Assembly: GCA_009823505.1 (NCBI GenBank)
Contig: VZQC01014000.1
Location: 1,237,024 to 1,301,023 of the forward strand
Direction: 5' to 3'
Source of the DNA: Rhizomys pruinosus
Lineage: Eukaryota; Chordata; Mammalia; Rodentia; Spalacidae
DNA length: 64,000 nt
In this document: piece by piece, positions 22,521 to 34,583 of the stretch
Layout: each line of letters begins with the position of its first letter
How positions within the stretch are numbered: the stretch's first letter is position 1
Program-made: the position numbers and the translations under genes
The notes under the pieces: generated by a model
Told to the model about the DNA's origin: nothing
Database searches by the model: none
What the model saw: only the letters and a program-made list of their open reading frames with translations

Positions 22521-23575
22521 GAAATAAGCTGATTCTTTAGAACATGGAAACTGCATGTTTTCTTATATCACCATGTACTAATAAAATGGCACTGAGTTGT
22601 CTGGGTTCCCCTACTCCCAAAAGAGTGGGTTCCTTGCTTGTGGATGAACAGATTGTAATGTTTTAATTGCTATGACAATTTTTTTGGCAATATCAAGGAA
22701 TATGAAGGGTTTAATGTACTTTTAGAAAGCTTGTAGCATGCGAACTGTAGGAAGGAGGCAGTGGAAGCAATTTGGGGCAACTCACACTTACCTTCCTATA
22801 AAAAGTAATTTCTTGGTATATGGAGCTGAATGATGTTTCATTACAAGAAACAGCTTTTTGGTGTGCTTAACATCCCTAGAGAAATTCTCTTGAAATCATT
22901 CCCATGATCTTTTGTACTTTAGGAAGAGAGCAAAACTATAACAAGATCATTATATGTATATATTATTGTTAAAGCTTAGGACTATATAATATTGGAATTT
23001 TATTTATTTTGGAAATAAAGCAGACAGGGACCTCCTGTGTCCCCGAAATGGTCAATTGCATGGGGTTTCTGAATGGTCATATTTCAAGTTGAGCACCTCG
23101 AATGTGATGATTTCCATTCAGATATCTTTAAATCCTCTTAGAAACAATCCCGAGATAATATTTTTAGTTTCCTAGCCATTGAGAGTTTAATGGGTGTTAG
23201 AATAAAGCAATTTCTTACCCTTTCAGGTTAACTTCCTTCTATTCCAGCAGTGTGAAGAGCAAGCCCCATGCAGCTGCTGCTGTCACTGCCGGACAGATAG
23301 GCCCAGCTGCATTTCAGAAGCCCGACTGCAATCCTCTCTCATAACCTGACAAAGACACACTTTGCAAAAAAAAACACATGGAAAACATAGAATTAGAGGA
23401 GGAGGAAACTGCCCAATGATACCATGAAAGATGGACAAATCGGTAGAATGGAACCCAGGGATCCAGGGATGTGAGGTAAAGGATGATTCCTGCAAAGAGT
23501 AGCAAAATTACTAGTTTTCATCGAAAGGCATTTACCATACATTTTTCCTTGTGCCAAAAACAATTGGAACTTTCT
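22520..23575. other. Unique part of the right inverted arm
   Basis: Reverse complement of 15,390-16,429; no gene recognised. Confidence 0.5.
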
Positions 23576-23735
23576 TTTTTTTTTTTTTTTTTTTTTGAGA
23601 CAGGGTTCCTATAGCCCCAGCTGTCCTGAAACTCCACTATGTAGACCAGGACTGGCTTGAAACTCACAGAAAAATCTGCCTGCCTCTGCCTTCTAAGTGC
23701 TGGGATATAAAGGTGTACACACACACACCCAGCTA
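23576..23735 (-). repeat. B1 SINE, antisense, with indels
   Basis: T-run, then 'gagacagggttcctatagcc' and the rest of an antisense B1. Confidence 0.85.
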
Positions 23736-24040
23736 TTTTTTTCTGCCTTTTAGGATGGAGAAGTTTGACTTTTTTTTTTTGCCTCTTTTGGTTAGAGAGG
23801 AGTGGAGTTTGACTGTCAGCTGCAGCCCCTGGGCCCATAGTGCCCCAGGACTGTTTCAGCCAATGACAGTGTGGCAGGGGTCCACACCAACCCATACTCA
23901 TGGTATGGGGCTCTGCTATCCCGGGTAACTATCATAAGACTTCCAGTGTTGAAAAAAAAAAAAAGACTTCCAGTGTCAATCCTTATTTGACACTTTCCCT
24001 TTTTTCTTTTTTGTTATTGTGCTTGTAATAGGGTGGATGG

Positions 24041-24057
24041 ATGTGTGTGTATGTGTG

Positions 24058-24098
<41 letters not shown>

Positions 24099-24116
24099 CT
24101 GTGTCTGTGTGTGTGC
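24041..24116. repeat. (GT)n microsatellite
   Basis: Second copy of the tract at 13,372-13,449, with a slightly different unit count. Confidence 0.95.
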
Positions 24117-24272
24117 ATCCAACAGTATGTGGACACATGTGTGGCTTGTTGGGACCAGAAGGTTGAATTCAGAACTTCCATCAACTCTTCTACCTTCTTG
24201 TTTGAGAAAAAGACTTTTCACTTAACATGAACTACCTATTTTGGCTAGATTATTCAGTAGAAAGTATGAATA

Positions 24273-24431
24273 GAGCCAGGTCGTGGTGCCCCATGCCTTG
24301 ATTCCACTGGGGCAGATGTGAGCAGCAGAATCTTTGTGAGTTCAAGGCCAGCCTGGTCTACACAGCAAGTTTCCAGGACAGCTTGTGGCTACAGAGACCC
24401 TGTCTGGCAAAGACCCAAAAAAAAAAAAAAA
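24273..24431 (+). repeat. B1 SINE with many indels
   Basis: Sense B1 with an A-run tail. The TSD agaaagtatga is at 24,260-24,270 and 24,432-24,442. Confidence 0.88.
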
Positions 24432-24712
24432 AGAAAGTATGACAGAAAACAGGATCCCAAGGCTTGCAGGAAACAGCTTATTTGTATAATCCCCAAGAAA
24501 TAATTCTCTAAAGCAGGACCCTGAACAAAGAAAAGCTTAGCCTTTTATTCTACATGTGGAATTCAGTTTGTCTCTCATATATGGTATCACATATCCTGAC
24601 AGTGCGCTCTGTGCTACAAGGTCCTGGCAGGCAGAACTGTGTATGTGCACTCAGGCACAGACAACGCTGCATTTCTTTCCTTTGTTGTTGTTTTGTTCTG
24701 GGGGTGGGGCTC

Positions 24713-25070
24713 TGTATTAGTCAGTTTTCTGTTTGCTGTGATAAAAGCAACCAGGACCAAGGAAATTATAAAAGGAAAGATTTTATTTGAGCTTACAAAT
24801 TGCGGTTCCGGGAATTAGTCCTTGTGGGGGAGGCGTGGTGGCGCGGATCCAGAGCAGCAACAGAGGGTCACATATCGCAAGAGCACAGGAAGCAAGAGAG
24901 AGCAAACTAAGTGAGGCAGAGGCTTGTACACTCACTAACCTCATCCTCCAGTGCATCCCTTCCGTCCAGCAAATCCACACCTCACTAAGACCTCACAAAC
25001 AGCACCACCAACTGGAGACAAATGTGCTGAATACTAGAGTCCTATGGGGGACACTGCATGCAAACCACCA
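24713..25070 (-). mobile_element. MaLR provirus 3' LTR (ORR1-type), antisense
   Basis: Runs from 'ctgtattagtcagttttctg' to 'tgcatgcaaaccacca'. With the second LTR at 26,539 it bounds a MaLR provirus on the - strand. MaLRs are non-autonomous ERVL-related elements. Confidence 0.88.
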
Positions 25071-26538
25071 CATTCCACCCCTGGCCCCCATAGGCTTCCT
25101 GACCATGATAATAATGCAAAACCATTTCAAGTCCAACCTTAAAAGTCCCCAGAGTCGTTTACTTACCAGTTTCAATGTCATTCAAAATCCCACAGTCCAA
25201 AAGTCTCTTCGGAGACTCGGCCCATCTCTTAACTGGTAAGCTCCTGTAAAATCAAAAGGCACAATTACAATACTCCCAAATTACATGGAACAGCAATACA
25301 CATTCCCATTCCAAAAGGGGGAATAGAGGCCATATGAGGAAATACTGGACCCAAAACAAAGACCGAAAAACCAGCAGGGCAAACGCCAAGTCCTGTAACT
25401 TCCACATACGACTTTTGGGACTTGACTTCCAAAGGGCTTACAGGCTCCAGCTCTTCATGCTTTGCTTGCACATAATCGCTTTCTTAGGCTGGTACCACCC
25501 TCTGTATAGCAGCTCTCGCTTGGGCAAATATACTCACAGGTCTGGCATCTCGAAGATCTTCTTGGGTCTCCTGCTGCCAACCAGCTCATACTCACCAGTA
25601 CTTTCACATTCGCAGTGGCCTATCACGGCCTTCTTTATTCCAGGGACACCTGCGTACTCTATCCTGGCCTCTTTTGGCTCTCTGAAACCGTGGAGGAAGA
25701 GCTGATGGACCACTTCACTCTTGCAAACTTCATGTCTCTAAACCAAGCACCACGTGAATGAAATTGCCGACATGCTGGCTGCAAGTTCGGTGGCAGACCC
25801 TGGCCCATTTCAACCACAATTTGCTACTTTTCTCTGCCCTGGAACTTGCTGGAGGATTAGCTGGGTGGTGGTCTTGCCTGAAGGTACTGTTTCTTTTGTT
25901 CACTTGTAAATCTCGAGCCCTTCTCTTAATGCACTTTAAACTCCTTATCAAAGGCAACTCTCCTTCACAAGCCTTGGCCCACCTTTATCTCCCTAGTGCC
26001 GTTTTCCAGATCCAACCCTCTCCTTCACAGCCTTGGCCCCACCTTTAATCTTATCTTCTAGTGCATTTAGACCACCTCTTCCCATCCTGACCATATCCAG
26101 CCAAAGACGTCCATCTGAACATTTTGCTTCTTCCTGCTCCATCTGCTCTTTTTACTGTAGATTCTGTGTATACATATCACCATTAAAAGCACGCACCATT
26201 TCTACATTAGGTATCTTGAAATATCCTCCAGCAAAAGGACATAGTCACCTGGCTTTTCAACTAGCATCAGGCAAAGCATCTGTGCTGTGGGCAAACTGCT
26301 GCCAGACTCTTTATCAAAATATCCTGGTTGCTGCCTAAGTCCTTTTTTTTCCCCTGGCGACCACATCGTTTTGCGCCATGCGCTTTTCTTTCCAGGCCCC
26401 CACTAAAATGGCCCTTTAAGCTCTGCTTACAATAGTCAACAGCACTTCCAGCTCCAAAGTTCCAAGTCTTCCACACTTCTCCAAACCATAACACATGGTC
26501 AGGTTCTTCACAGCCAATAGCCCCACTTCTGGTACCAA
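25071..26538 (-). mobile_element. MaLR provirus internal region, antisense
   Basis: About 1.5 kb of non-coding MaLR internal sequence between the two LTRs. On the - strand the primer-binding site (reverse complement of 26,521-26,537, TGGTACCAGAAGTGGGG) directly follows the 5' LTR and is of the tRNA-Leu type usual for ERVL/MaLR. A purine-rich tract precedes the 3' LTR. Open frames are short and broken, and no functional retroviral gene is present. Confidence 0.85.
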
Positions 26539-26806
26539 AAATCTGTATTGTCAGTTTTCTGTTGCTGTGCTAAAAACACCAGACCCAATGGAACTTATAA
26601 AAGGAGAGTTTTAATTTGAGCTTTACAATGGGCGTTCCAGGGCATTAGCTCCATTGTGGCGCGGAGGCCGTGGTGGCCGATCCAAGCAGCAGCAAAACCA
26701 GAGGGTCCACATGGATCGCAAAGAGCACAGGAACAGAGCAGGGCAACTGTAGAGCACTAGGCTTGTTAAGCCACTAAGCCGCGCCCCCATCCCTCTCCAT
26801 GAGAAA
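26539..26806 (-). mobile_element. MaLR provirus 5' LTR, antisense, truncated
   Basis: Nearly identical to the LTR at 12,532-12,892 (reverse complement) but missing about 90 bases of its 5' end, where an L1 fragment begins. Confidence 0.85.
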
Positions 26807-27509
26807 TATTTATATCTGGGTTGTTGGTACTAGCATCCACATATGAGGGACACCATTTGTCGTTTGTTTTTCTGGGACTGTGTTACTTCACTTAACATAA
26901 TGTCTTCCAGCTCCATCCATTTACCTGCAAAGTTCATGATGTTGTCCCTCTTTACTGCTGCATAGAACTCCATTGTATACATGTACCACATTTTCTCTAT
27001 CCACTCGTCAGTTGAGGGGCACCTGGGCTGGTTCCAGCTTTTTGCTATTGTGAACAGAGCTGCAATAAACATAGCTGTGCATGTATCTTTGCAGTAAGTT
27101 GTGTCTTGTGGGTATATACCCAGGAGTGGTATGACTGGGTCAAATGGAAGGCTCATTTTGAGTCTTCTAAGGGTTCTCCACACTTCTTTCCATAGTGGCT
27201 GTACAAGTTTACATTCCCACCAGCAATGGATGAGTGTTCCCCTTTCCCCGCAACCTCTCCAGCATTTGGTATCATTCGTGTTCCTGATCCTAGCCAGTCT
27301 TATTGGAGTAAGGTGATATCTCAAAGTGGTTTTAATTTGCATTTCCTTAATTATCAGAGATGTTGAACAGTTCTTAAGATATTTCTCGGCCATCTCTAAT
27401 TCCTCCTCTGTGAAGTCTCTATTCAGATCTTTGCTCCATCTTTTGAGTGATTCATTTGTTTTCTTTCTTCTTTGTTTTTTGAGTAGCTTGTATACTCTGG
27501 AAATTAATG
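26807..27509 (-). mobile_element. L1 3' fragment with ORF2 C-terminus, antisense
   Basis: On the - strand this encodes an uninterrupted stretch of about 187 residues typical of the L1 ORF2 C-terminus ('CWWECKLVQPLWKEVWRTLR', ending MVSLICGC). Only about 20-30 bases of 3' UTR remain and there is no poly-A. The uninterrupted frame suggests a fairly young copy. It is a 5'- and 3'-truncated remnant with no function. Confidence 0.92.
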
Positions 27510-27559
27510 CTTTCCCAAGAAAGTAATCCCCACACTAAATAACACCTTATAATATATCT

Positions 27560-27670
27560 CTAGCATAGTTCCATTTATCTATCAACGGTCACTTGAGTTC
27601 CTTCCATATTTGGATAATTGAAAATGATGCTGCTATGAGCATGGGTTTACAAATGGAAAACTCAATGTCA
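27560..27670 (-). mobile_element. Ancient L1M fragment, antisense
   Basis: 'ggtcacttgagttccttcca' and 'aaaatgatgctgctatgagc' are the reverse complement of L1M ORF2 sequence. Confidence 0.55.
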
Positions 27671-28015
27671 AGGCTGGAGAGATGATTCATCAGTTAAGAG
27701 CACTTGTTGCATAATCATGAGGACCAAATGTCACATCCTAGCACTCATATAACAAACTGAGCATACTCAAACCAAACACCTGTAACCCCACCTCCCAGAA
27801 GGAAGAGAGGAACAGAGATAGGAGGATTGCTGAGGCTTGCTGGCTTATAGCCTAGTCAAGAAAATGTCAGCCCTGAGTTCAAGAAAAGACTCTACCTCAA
27901 AGCGGTAGAGGAGAGTAATAGATATGAATGCCCAACATACTCCTCTGCCTGCTGGGCACATGCATAGCTATGTGTGCCCCCTCAAAAGTGAATACACACA
28001 CATAAAGAGAATGAA
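27671..28015 (+). repeat. B4/RSINE-type SINE
   Basis: A 'ggctggagagatgattcatc' tRNA-like head, then 'ggattgctgaggcttgctgg' and 'caagaaaagactctacctc', as in composite B4/RSINE elements. Confidence 0.7.
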
Positions 28016-28029
28016 TGAATAATGAGGAA

Positions 28030-28043
28030 ATGAGGAAAGAAAG

Positions 28044-28094
<51 letters not shown>

Positions 28095-28118
28095 GAAAAA
28101 GAAAAAGAAAAAAGAAAG
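28030..28118. repeat. (AAAG)n microsatellite
   Basis: A nearly pure AAAG tract of about 20 units following the B4 tail. Confidence 0.95.
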
Positions 28119-28347
28119 GTAGGGACAGGGACAAGGACTCTCAGCATTGTTTTTATTTCCTAAGGCATTACATTCCTTATAGCTGATGAACAGAGTAATA
28201 TCAAGTTTAAGCTGCAGGTGGCAGCAAATATCTATAAGCTAAATATAACAATTGGCAAATGCATCTGCTTTGCTTTGGGTTTGGATTTTCACCATGTTCA
28301 GTTCTGCCTCCTCAGGGCTGAATCAGCATTCTTCTTCACCTTCTACT
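28119..28347. other. Unique intergenic sequence
   Basis: Nothing recognised. Confidence 0.4.
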
Positions 28348-28855
28348 ATGGTTTGGATATGGTTACATATGTCTCCTGACTATTCATATACTAAAGTTTT
28401 ATCTCCATTGTGAGGTATTCAGAGAATGGAAATGATCCACTGACTGTTTAGAGTTGGAGTCTTTAAAGGATGATGGGTGATAAGCTAAGGTCATTGGTGA
28501 AAGCTCTGTGACTAAATTCTGTGACTATAAAAGGGTGGAGAACTGAGGCTGCACAAATTCCCTGCCACATTGTCAAGTTATGATCTGCATCACTTCCAGA
28601 ATATAGGACCTCAAAAGATGTGACCATTCAGTTTGGGGGCCTCTAGACGACCATCAGCCAAATTCAGTATTTTGTATGTTTGGTTTTCGAGACAGGGTTT
28701 CACAATGTAACCCAGGCTGCCCTGGAGCTCAGAATTTTCCTATTTAGCCTCCTGTGTGGCAGGATTATAGGCATGTGCTCTAAAAACCTTGTTTCATTAA
28801 AACTTATCCAGTTGTGATATTGTTATTAGCAGAACAATAGCAACTAATACCATCC
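28348..28855 (+). mobile_element. MaLR LTR fossil (MLT1-like) interrupted by a SINE
   Basis: Begins 'ctatggtttggatatggtta', continues with 'aaggtcattggtgaaagc' and ends 'gaacaatagcaactaata'. A B1-like SINE interrupts it at 28,679-28,785. Confidence 0.7.
28679..28785 (-). repeat. Old B1, antisense
   Basis: 'ttttcgagacagggtttcac' and 'ggcaggattataggcatgtg', diverged. Confidence 0.65.
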
Positions 28856-29086
28856 CCTATGTTCAATGTAAGTAATACCTACATCTGAAGCATTTATTTA
28901 AGCTAAACTACTGAGTTCTTTAATCAAAAGAAAAGGATAATAAATCATTGGGTTAGCATCTAAGTGCTTGAAATTGTGCTCAGTTTATGAAATTCTGCCT
29001 AAAATGTCCCAGTTAGCTACAGGGTTCTTATCCTGCCACATCTCTGAGCTCTGAAAGTAAGTGTTCATGACTTGTAAAGAATTGTG
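28856..29086. other. Unique intergenic sequence
   Basis: Nothing recognised. Confidence 0.4.
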
Positions 29087-29183
29087 GAGTGCACAGTGAT
29101 TAGATCAAGGACTTGCCAGGACAACCTGAGGCACAGGCAAAAAACGGGAAACCCACATGCCAGAGACACGACGAAGGGACAAC

Positions 29184-30303
29184 ATGGGAAAGGTGCAGGA
29201 TAATTCCACACCAAGCCCTACCAACCCTGTAGGAGATTGCTAGAGTGGGATCCCCCTGGGGGGGGGACCCAAGAAACAGATCTCAGAGGAACAATTTCAG
29301 ACCTATTCAGAGAAATTAAAGAATATAAAGAACAAGTCAGAGAACTAAGGAGAGAGAATGAAAAACTCAAGAAGGACCTAGAGGGAGACAATGACAAAGT
29401 AAAGGGAGAGAATGACAAACTACAGAAAGAACTAGAGGGACAAAATGACAAACTCCAGAAGGAAGTGGAAACACTGAAAAAAGAAGCCAACCAGTGAAAT
29501 AAGAAGCACCAAGAAGAGATTGAGAAGGTCCAAAAAGAAGTGTAAATACTAAAGAAATCACAGGATGAAATGAAAAAGGAAATAGAACACTCATCCAATC
29601 AAGAGGAAAGAAATGGAAAAAGCCTCAGAAATAGAATGGAGGAAGCAGAACAAAGAATATCAGACCTGTAAGATAACACAGAGCAACTAAAAAGCTCAAA
29701 TAAAGATTATGAAAAATTTAAAAATACATAAAAGTGCATCAACCAGGAAATACGGGACAGTATGAAAAGATCAAACCTCCACAATAGAGGAAGGAGAAGA
29801 ATCCCAAGAAAATGGTATCAATCAGATCTTCAATGGAATAATAGATGAAAATTTCCCCAAACTAAAAATAGACAAACCCAAACAAATACAAGAAGCACAT
29901 AGAACTCCAAACAGACAAGATCAGAAAAGAAACTCCCCATGCCATATCATAGTTAAAATGCTAGATGCCCAAAACAAAGACAAAATTCTGAAAGCCAAAA
30001 GAGAAAAACAAGTCACATATAAGGGGAAACCCGTCAGAATTATGAATGACTTCTTGGTGCAAACCATGAAAGAAGAACATGGAGCAAAGCATTACCAGTG
30101 TTAACGGATAATAGATGCCAATCCAGGTTACTATACCCAGCAAAAATGTCGAGTATAGTTGAAGGAGAGAGAAAAATCTTCCATGACATAAACAAGATGA
30201 TAGAATACATGTCCAGAAAACCAACCCTTCAGGAAATACTTGGAGCAATTCAAAGGACAGAAGAGAGGAGCAACCATCCCCAAGCACTTAGAAAGAGAAA
30301 CTA
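29184..30303 (+). pseudogene. L1 ORF1 pseudogene (coiled-coil RNA-binding protein)
   Basis: The likely original start is ATG at 29,175-29,190 ('acaacatgggaaaggtgcag'). The best preserved block, 29,237-29,497, encodes a highly charged coiled coil (heptads rich in E, K and L), as expected for the N-terminal half of ORF1p, which trimerises and packages L1 RNA. Stops and frameshifts follow at about 29,497 and 29,545. A second open block lies at 30,098-30,304 and covers the C-terminal region. It cannot make a full protein. Confidence 0.85.
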
Positions 30304-30342
30304 ATAAAAATACAACTGCAGAAGTAGAATCCAAGACTAAAA

Positions 30343-33300
30343 ATGCTAAAAATGCAAATGGATAATAAGGTGAAAGGAAGCAACATCCATCTTTCAACTA
30401 TAACCTTAAATATTAATGGACTAAACTCCCCAATCAAAAGACATAGACTGGGAGATTGGATTAGGAAACAAAACCCACCTATATGCTGTCTACAAGAAAC
30501 CCATCTCAATTTCAAGGATAGGCACCAACTTAAGGTGAAGGGATGGAAAAAATATTCCAAGCAAATGGTACCAAAAAGAAAGCAGGGGTTGCTATTTTAT
30601 TATCAGAGAAAATACACTTCAAAGTAAAAGAAATCAAAAGACACAAAGAGGGCCATTACATCTTTATCAAAGGAACAATTGACCATGGAGACTTCACAAT
30701 CATGAATATATATGCACCAAACTCTGGTGCACCAAACTTTATAAAGACAATTCTTCAGGACCTCAAGGCATAGATTAACCCCAGAACACTCATAGTAGGG
30801 GACTTCAGTACCCCACTAAGTCCTTTGGAAATATCAACAGGAAAAAGAATAAACAGAGAGACATCTGAACTGAATGATACAGCACACCAAATGCACCTCT
30901 ACCCAATATTCCACCCAAACACCAAAGAATACACTTTCTACTCAGCACCCCATGGATCATTCTCCAAAATAGATCACATACTGGGACACACACAAAAAAA
31001 CTCAACAAATACAAAAAGATTAAAATAATTTCATGCATTCTATCAGACCACAGTGCAATAAAGCTCAATATCAACACTAGGATAATCCTACAACCTCCAA
31101 AACACATGGAGACTAGACAACACTCTCCTGAATAATGAATGGGTCAAGGAAGAAATAAAGAAATAAAAGCCTTCCTGGAACTGAATGACAATGATAATAC
31201 AACACAACAAAACCTATGGGACACTTTAAAAGCAGTCCTAAGAGGGACGTTTATAGCCCTGAGTGCCCACATAAATAAAAAAAAAAACAAAACAGAAAGA
31301 GCACAAGTGAATGATCTAACATTGCAGCTAAAAACACTTGAGAGATAACAAATGAACTATAAACTCAGCAGACAGGAAGAAATAACAAAAATCAGAGCAG
31401 AAATCAATGAAATAGAAACAAAGAAAACCATACAGAAAATCAATGAATCCAAAAGTTGGTTCTTTGAGAGAATAAACGAGATAGACAGACCTCTATCCCA
31501 GTTAGCCAAAAGAAAGAAGGAATAACTCCAAATTAATAGAATCCATGATTAAAGGGGAAATACAACAGACAATCATACGGAATACTTCAAAAACCTATAC
31601 TCTATCAAGTTTGAAAACCAATAAGAAATGGGTGAATATCTTAAATCCTGGGAGTCACCAAAGTTCAACCAAGAAGAGATCGACAGCTTAAACAGACCTA
31701 TAATATATGAAGAAATTTAAGATGTAATAAGAAACTTCCCAACTAAAAAAAGCCCAGGCCCAGATGGTTTCACGACAGAATTCTATAAAACATTCTAGAA
31801 AAGACTTACCATTATTATTCAAATTGTTTAGAAGGATACAAATGGAGGGAATTCTCCCAAATTCCTACTATGAAGCCAGCATCGCTCTAATACCAAAACC
31901 AGGCAAAGCTACAACCAAAAAGGAGAACTATAGACCCATCTCATTAATGAACACAGATGTAAAACTTCTAAACAGGATACTTGCAAATCGCATACAGACC
32001 CACATCAAGAAGATCATCCATCATGACCAAGTTGGATTCATACCAGAAATGCAGGGATGGTTCAACATGCGAAAATCAATAAATATCATCAAACATATAA
32101 ATGGACTGAAAGACAAAAACCACATGATCATCTCAATTGATGAGGAAAAAGCCTTTGACAAAATCCATCATCCCCTCATTCTTAAAGTCCTAGAGGGAAT
32201 TGGGTTGGAGGGATCATTCCTCAATGTAATCAAAGCCATATACAGGAAACCCACAGTCAATATCATCCTAAATGGGAAAAAGACAGAAGCATTCCCTTTA
32301 AAGGTAGGAACTCAGCAAGGCTGCCCCCTGTCACCATTCCTCTTCAATATAGTGCTTGAAACACTTGCTAGGGCAATAAGGCAAGAAAAGGAAATTAAAG
32401 GAGTTCTAATTGGAAAAGAGGTAGTCAACTATCCCTTTTTGCTGATAATATGATTGTTTACTTAAGGGATGCTAAAAACTCTACGGAAAACTCCTAGAAA
32501 TGATTAAGAGCTTCAGTAAAGTGGCAGGATACAAAATTAACATAGAAAAATCAGTAGCCTTTCTTTTTTTTTTTTTTTTTTTTGTCTTTTCAAGACAGGG
32601 TCTCCCTATAGCCCCAGCTGTCCTGCTGTCCTGGAACTTGCTCTGTAGACCAGGATGGCCTTGAACTCACAAAGATCTGCCTGCCTCTGCCTGCCTCTGC
32701 CTCCCAAGTGCTAGGATTAAAGGCGTGCACCACCACGCCCAGGAAGTAGCCTTTTTTACACCAACAACAAGTAACTGAAGAAGGAATACAAGGAGACCTT
32801 CCCACTCACAGTAGCCTCAAAAAACAATAAAATACCTAGAAACAAACCTAACCAAAGACACCAAAGAGCTCTACAACAAAAATTTTAAACCCTTAAAGAA
32901 AGAAATTGAAGAAGACATCAGAAGATGAAAAAACCTCCCATGCTTGTGGATTGGGAAAATTAAGATTGTAAAAATGCCCATTCTACCCAAACTCTTGTAC
33001 AGATTTAATGCAATCTCAATTAAAATCCCCAAGAGTTTCTTCACAGGCTTGGAAAAAAAGTCCTTAATTTCATTTGGAAAAACAAAAGACCCTGAATAAC
33101 CAAAGCAACCCTGAGTGAAAGCAATACAGGGGGGATCTCTATACCAGACTTCAAACTATACTACAGGGCTATAGTCATAAAAACAGCTTGGTCCTGGAAC
33201 AGAAACAGACCTGTTGACAAATGGAACAAAAGTGAAGATCCAAACTTGAGCACATACAGTTACAGCCACCTTATATTTTATAAGAGGGGCAAGAAGACAC

Positions 33301-34338
33301 AATGGAGGAAAGACAACATCTTCAGCAAGTGTTGGCAAAACTGGATCACCACTTGTAGAAGAATGAAATTAATCCCCTACCTCTCGCCCTGTACAAAAGT
33401 CAATTCCAGACCTCAGCGTGAAACCCCAAATTCTGAAGGTGATAGAAGAAAAAGTTGGCAGCAGACTACAAGACATAGGCATAGGAAAAGACCTCCTAAA
33501 TCAGACAGCAGCTGCACAAGAGTAAAGGTCGACAATTGACAAATGGTACCTCATTAAACTCAAAAGCTTCTGTACATCAAAAGAAACAATCAAGGAAGTG
33601 AAGAGAAAACCCACAGAGTAGGAGGAAAACTTCACTGCAGATACATCTGACAAAGTATTGATTTCCAGAGTATATAAGCTACTCAAAAAACAAAGAAGAA
33701 AGAAAACAAATGAATCACTCAAAAGATGGAGCAAAGAGCTGAACAGAGACTTCACAGGTGAGGAATTAGATATGGCTGAGAAACATCTTAAAAAGTGTTC
33801 AATGTTACTAATAATTAGGGAAATGCAAATTAAAACCACTCTAAGATATCATCTCACTCTGATAAGACTGGCTAGGATCAAGAAAACAAATGATACGAAG
33901 TGCTAGAGAGGTTGTAGGGAAAGGGGAAACACTCGTCCATTGCTGGTGGGAATGTAAACTTGTACAGCCACTACAGAAAGCAGTGTGGAGAACACTTGGA
34001 AGACTCAAAATGAGCTTACCACCTGAACCCAGTCATACCACTCCTGGGTATATACCCACAAGACTCATCTTACCACAGAGATACATGCACAGCCATGCTT
34101 ATTGCAGCTCTGTTCACAATAGCGAAGAGCTGGAACCAACCCAAGTGCCCCTCAATTGACGAGTGGATAGAGAAAATGTGGTACATCTACACAATTGAGT
34201 TCTATGCAGCAGTAAAAAAAAGACGACATCATGAACTTTGCAGGTAAATGGATGGAACTGGAAGACACTGTGTTAAGTGAAGTAACACAGTCCCAGAAAA
34301 ACAAACAAGGAATGGTATCCCTCATCTGTGGATGCTAG
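30343..34338 (+). pseudogene. L1 ORF2 pseudogene (endonuclease and reverse transcriptase)
   Basis: Blocks of homology in order: endonuclease N-terminus (about 30,390-30,770, 'LNINGLNSPIKRHRL' and 'CCLQETH'), endonuclease C-terminus (30,825-31,028, 'SKIDHILGH'), and reverse transcriptase (31,764-32,453, 'NYRPISLMN', '[16 protein letters not shown]'). The RT catalytic box reads FADN where active L1 has FADD, and it is out of frame with the preceding block through a one-base loss in a T-run near 32,440. A B1 insertion (32,563-32,744) splits the gene. The C-terminal region (33,658-34,159) leads to a normal end, SLICGC then stop at 34,336-34,338. Dead on several counts. Confidence 0.93.
32563..32744 (-). 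repeat. B1 SINE, antisense, inserted in L1 ORF2
   Basis: Full antisense B1 with a small internal duplication ('ctgcctgcctctgcctgcct'). The TSD agtagccttt is at 32,553-32,562 and 32,745-32,754. Confidence 0.95.
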
Positions 34339-34583
34339 CGCCAATAACCTAATTGTAAACATTTCTTGTTGGGAGTGATGCATATTGAAAAGAACACCAC
34401 CAACAACAACAGAAAAGGCTGAATCAAAGAACTGACTGAAAGGGTGAATCTGGTGGGGTGGGGGCATTGGGAGGGGACAGGGGTCTATATTCGATTTGTA
34501 ACATAATCTTGCATAAATCTTGCAATCTCTACATAAAAACATATATGTAAATCAGTAAATTAAAAAAAAAAAGAATCACATCT

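Larger units (their letters stand above)
20492..23575. repeat. Large inverted repeat, right arm
   Basis: Reverse complement of 15,363-18,402. The spacer between arms is about 2.1 kb. At its right edge it passes without interruption into direct repeat A'. Confidence 0.92.
23576..25906. repeat. Large direct repeat, copy A'
   Basis: Collinear with 12,897-15,361. Unlike copy A, it continues past 25,906 through the rest of the MaLR provirus. Confidence 0.9.
29087..34574 (+). mobile_element. L1 retrotransposon, nearly complete but inactive
   Basis: About 5.5 kb with ORF1, an inter-ORF spacer, ORF2, a 3' UTR of about 225 bases with a G-rich tract (near 34,450-34,480) and a poly-A. Little or no 5' UTR is present. 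Both ORFs are broken by stops and frameshifts, and an antisense B1 sits inside ORF2. A possible short TSD, aaagaattg, occurs near 29,078 and 34,752, the latter beyond an adjacent B1, so it is weak. Confidence 0.95.

Noticed and set aside
15363..23575. A genuine cruciform-forming palindrome as a biological feature
   Set aside because: The 'n' bases sit exactly at the arm limits and the flanks are duplicated, so artefact is more likely. Reported as a finding to test, not as a biological feature.
24713..26806. A retrovirus with coding capacity
   Set aside because: The internal region is short, non-coding MaLR sequence. No intact gag, pol or env frame is present.
29237..30627. Host genes encoding coiled-coil and endonuclease-like proteins
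   Set aside because: Order and motifs match L1 ORF1 and ORF2. The frames are fragments of one broken L1.
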